From: Clostridiales bacterium
GTDB lineage: Bacteria; Bacillota; Clostridia; Saccharofermentanales; Saccharofermentanaceae
Direction of reading: 5' to 3'
DNA length: 64,000 nt
NCBI GenBank assembly: GCA_017478485.1
Contig: JAFVDI010000017.1
Coordinates: 28,127 to 92,126 of the forward strand
Part shown: positions 61,921 through 64,000 of the stretch, piece after piece
Position numbering within the stretch: the stretch's first letter is position 1
Layout: each line of letters starts with the position of its first letter
The notes under the pieces: generated by a model
Database searches by the model: none
Told to the model about the DNA's origin: nothing
The model's input: only the letters and a program-made list of their open reading frames with translations
Made by a program: the position numbers and the translations under genes

Positions 61921-62942
61921 AAAAGAAATCACTGGCCGAAGCTTGTCCGGAACTTGTGGCCCAGTGGGCCACAAGTAATTCTTTCTCGCCTTCAGATATC
62001 TCATACGGCACTAACAAAAAAGCCTGGTGGGTCTGTGATAAGGGGCATACATGGGAAGCCACTGTAAAAAACAGAGTCATAGCAAGGAGCGGATGCCCCT
62101 ATTGTGAACACAGAGCTGTCCTGAAAGGCTATAACGACCTCGAGACTCTCTTTCCTGTTATTGCCAAGACCTGGTCTCCCAAGAATGCTGCTAAGCCCTA
62201 TGAACTATCTTCTAAATCTAATACTGAGGTTTGGTGGGTATGTGAGAAAGGCCATGAATGGAAAGCACGAGTTGCTGACAGAACCGGTGGTCACGGTTGT
62301 CCTTACTGCGCTGGGCAGCGAGTATGGAAAGGATTTAACGATCTTGCTACGACTCATACACATCTGATCTCTGAGTGGTCCGATAAGAACAAGAACATAT
62401 CGCCCGAATCAATTACATACAAGAATCGATCTAACGTCTGGTGGAACTGTCTAAAGTGCGGTAATGAGTATCAAGCCGTCGTTTACGCTCGTGCTAATGG
62501 CCGTATCTGTCCTTTTTGCATAGCAAATGAAATTGCACGCCTTCGCAGACAGAGAGTGACCGACAGACAGATATCCAAGGATTTCGAATACTTGTTACCG
62601 CAATTAGCTACGATTTATTACGCTGGCAAGCGAGGTTTGAAGGTGCTGACGGAATCTGAAGAGCTCGTTGGAATCCCTATCACTGCATACATCCCTGATA
62701 TAGGCTTGGCTATAGATGTATGCTGCTCTAAAAAGATTATCGCAATCAAAGACTATATTTGTGAGACCAAAGGGATTACATATGTCTCTATACCCGGCAA
62801 ACTCCCTGAAGTCGATACCATCAAGATAATTCGGAAGGCCTTTTCTGATGCACATCTTTATTTCCACTCGGATATAGAGGTTGATCTCGATATCCTGAAA
62901 AACAGATACAGTTACTGGAAAAAGAAGGATTTGGATGCTTAA
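61917..62942 (+). CDS. repeated zinc-ribbon (DUF4379-like) protein with putative nuclease-fold C-terminus
   Basis: 341 residues. Three consecutive ~60-residue modules (about 5-62, 72-130, 140-200) share the frame L...P.L...W....N...P......S...VWW.C.KGH.W...V..R....GCPYC, i.e. CxxxH/CxxC zinc ribbons of the DUF4379 type. The last ~130 residues contain YIPDIGLAIDVCCSKK, similar to the PD-(D/E)xK core found at the end of related proteins, preceded by an acidic TESEELVG. Nuclease activity is inferred, not shown. It is coupled to the upstream 49-codon gene and lies in an AT-rich accessory segment. Confidence 0.72.
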   Translation: MKKKSLAEACPELVAQWATSNSFSPSDISYGTNKKAWWVCDKGHTWEATVKNRVIARSGCPYCEHRAVLKGYNDLETLFPVIAKTWSPKNAAKPYELSSKSNTEVWWVCEKGHEWKARVADRTGGHGCPYCAGQRVWKGFNDLATTHTHLISEWSDKNKNISPESITYKNRSNVWWNCLKCGNEYQAVVYARANGRICPFCIANEIARLRRQRVTDRQISKDFEYLLPQLATIYYAGKRGLKVLTESEELVGIPITAYIPDIGLAIDVCCSKKIIAIKDYICETKGITYVSIPGKLPEVDTIKIIRKAFSDAHLYFHSDIEVDLDILKNRYSYWKKKDLDA

Positions 62943-62969
62943 AAAAGCTCGGATTTTCACCCGAGCTTT
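62941..62969 (-). terminator. bidirectional terminator between convergent accessory genes
   Basis: AAAGCTCGG / CCGAGCTTT (9 bp, 8-nt loop). The minus strand continues TTTAAG, a clear terminator for the membrane/coiled-coil gene; the plus strand has only TTTGTG and is weaker. Confidence 0.82.
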
Positions 62970-62987
62970 GTGAATTGTACTGAAGGA

Positions 62988-63923
62988 TCAATCCCAATGT
63001 CGAATCGTATTTGCCACATGAAGTGCGGTATTTATTGCGCCTTGACGCCGTAATGCAGCATTCTCTCGCTGAATAGCGGCTAGATTATTTGCACTCTGTC
63101 GTTGATACTCCGCCGATTCAAAAGCTGCTTGTTCAAGTTTCAACCGGTGAATATGCTCATCATAAGCATCCATTGCTTCACCTAGAGAATTTGATCTTCC
63201 ACTCATAATTCTATCTGCAAAATAACCAATAGCATCAGAATAAAAATAACTGTCGGGAATACTGATTTCCGCGCCATCATAAATCATCAAGTGTTGTATT
63301 TTGTCAATCAGCATATCTTTTTGCTTCTCAATCTCATTCAGATGCTTTTCTAATTGTTTCTGTTCCTCTACTTCGGCATTGTACTTCTCTTGAGTAGTGG
63401 TAGTCGAACGTTCAATACGACCATTGCTTGCAAAGTATCCAATACCAATAACAATTAACCCTGCTATAAGTAGTAGTGCAAAATAGCCCATAGTATACTC
63501 TGAACCGACAAACATAAGAGATACTCCACATAAAATACATCCCGGTATAAGAAAAGGCTTCATTGCTCGAGCCCTTGATATTGGTTCAGATTTCACCGGT
63601 TTCTTGATTTTTGTTCGAATACTCTCATCCTCATCCATTATTCGTTCGAGTGCATCAACATTTAATGCCAAAGACTTCAGTTGACTTGCCAAAGAACCCG
63701 TGGGTATGAAATTACTAATACGAGATTTGTCAACATCTTTTTCTTTCGTAGATAAGTTCTGCGTAATTTTCTCAAATTGGGGATTAGAATCTACCAAGTC
63801 TTTGGATTTCCAATCAAATTCACCTACAGAATACTTGTTAGGGTTTGTTATATGATTTGGATGCAAATTCCGCTCTGACGGTAAACAATTTCCGCTAACA
63901 GCGGTAAACTCGTTCCGCACCAA
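62988..63923 (-). CDS. membrane/coiled-coil protein, 5' end replaced by an inserted element
   Basis: An open frame of up to 311 codons. The genuine part has a polar N-terminal region, two adjacent membrane segments (about 121-165, PFLIPGCILCGVSLMFVG...FALLLIAGLIVIGIGYFAS), a coiled coil (about 175-215) and a Gln/Ala/Asn-rich helical end. The first ~26 codons, beginning at TTG 63923, are read through tandem repeats that belong to a putative transposon end (boundary near 63846), and no ribosome site is present. The gene was therefore probably cut by that insertion and lacks its real start. The family is not recognised. Confidence 0.55.
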   Translation of the reverse strand: MVRNEFTAVSGNCLPSERNLHPNHITNPNKYSVGEFDWKSKDLVDSNPQFEKITQNLSTKEKDVDKSRISNFIPTGSLASQLKSLALNVDALERIMDEDESIRTKIKKPVKSEPISRARAMKPFLIPGCILCGVSLMFVGSEYTMGYFALLLIAGLIVIGIGYFASNGRIERSTTTTQEKYNAEVEEQKQLEKHLNEIEKQKDMLIDKIQHLMIYDGAEISIPDSYFYSDAIGYFADRIMSGRSNSLGEAMDAYDEHIHRLKLEQAAFESAEYQRQSANNLAAIQRENAALRRQGAINTALHVANTIRHWD

Positions 63924-64000
63924 ACGGTAAGACTTTCCGTTTCATCGGTAAAGCATTTATCCCGTGCTATAGTCTTTCTGTAGTTATTAAGCTACGGAAA
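63846..64000 (+). mobile_element. left end of an IS21-like or Tn7-like element (runs off the window)
   Basis: Four direct repeats of 22-23 bp begin at 63868, 63890, 63913 and 63935, with consensus TTCCGC-N5-CGGTAAAC. Such multiple terminal binding sites precede the transposase gene in IS21-family elements and also occur in Tn7-like ends. A -10 TATAGT (63968-63973) follows. TGTTA at 63846 may be the outer tip. No transposase codons are visible before the edge, so the family is inferred from repeat structure only. Confidence 0.55.

Overview
This window reads as chromosome of a gut- or rumen-type anaerobic Clostridia (Firmicutes). Evidence for this is a SCIFF ranthipeptide precursor with its radical SAM maturase, Gram-positive lipoproteins, a YesM/YesN-type two-component pair, veg next to ispE, the ffs-dnaX-ybaB-recR string, and strong AGGAGG-type ribosome sites. 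A cellulase of family GH9 with two CBM3-like modules, an L-arabinose/pentose import and catabolism locus and a glycogen phosphorylase point to a plant-fibre degrader. No tRNA, 5S/16S/23S rRNA, CRISPR array or complete prophage is visible.

Layout. 1-5.5 kb (minus strand): a cell-division operon (PucR-type regulator, ftsE, ftsX, PcsB/EnvC-like hydrolase, methyltransferase, start of hslO). 5.6-6.8 kb: a stand-alone MsmX/UgpC-type sugar-ABC ATPase. 7.1-12.0 kb: argC-argB-argD-argF plus a GNAT gene behind a promoter overlapped by an ARG-box-like palindrome. 12-13.4 kb: ispE and veg. 13.6-19.1 kb: a degenerate beta-lactamase-fold protein, SRP RNA, dnaX, ybaB, recR, an S4-domain gene and divIC. 19.1-22.1 kb: a frame-disrupted conserved small gene, a zinc-ribbon/degenerate HD protein and an Orn/Lys/Arg-type decarboxylase. 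22.1-23.8 kb: SCIFF peptide and maturase, followed by a four-unit palindromic repeat array.

24.1-36.7 kb is a sugar locus: AraD, FGGY kinase, a YtfQRT/YjfF-like ABC importer, an AraR-type GntR/LacI repressor, and a second substrate-binding lipoprotein encoded with a YesM-type kinase and YesN-type response regulator (a XylFII-LytS-YesN-like three-component sensor). 36.8-42 kb: a lipoprotein and a heterodimeric ABC exporter. 42-54.6 kb is the most unusual part: a continuous minus-strand run of an A24 prepilin peptidase, an unknown multi-spanning protein, an AI-2E family permease, three tandem paralogous membrane-anchored repeat proteins (two with N-terminal zinc ribbons), the GH9 cellulase lipoprotein and a transglutaminase-like lipoprotein. 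It may be one operon for a cell-surface polysaccharide-handling apparatus.

54.7-61.4 kb is housekeeping: glycogen phosphorylase, a small zinc-ribbon protein, guaB, greA, lysS. From about 61.44 kb the sequence becomes AT-richer and accessory: short tandem repeats, a 16-bp direct repeat, a 49-codon gene translationally coupled to a zinc-ribbon/putative nuclease gene, a truncated membrane/coiled-coil gene, and at the right edge four ~22-bp tandem repeats that look like the end of an IS21-like (or Tn7-like) element running out of the window.
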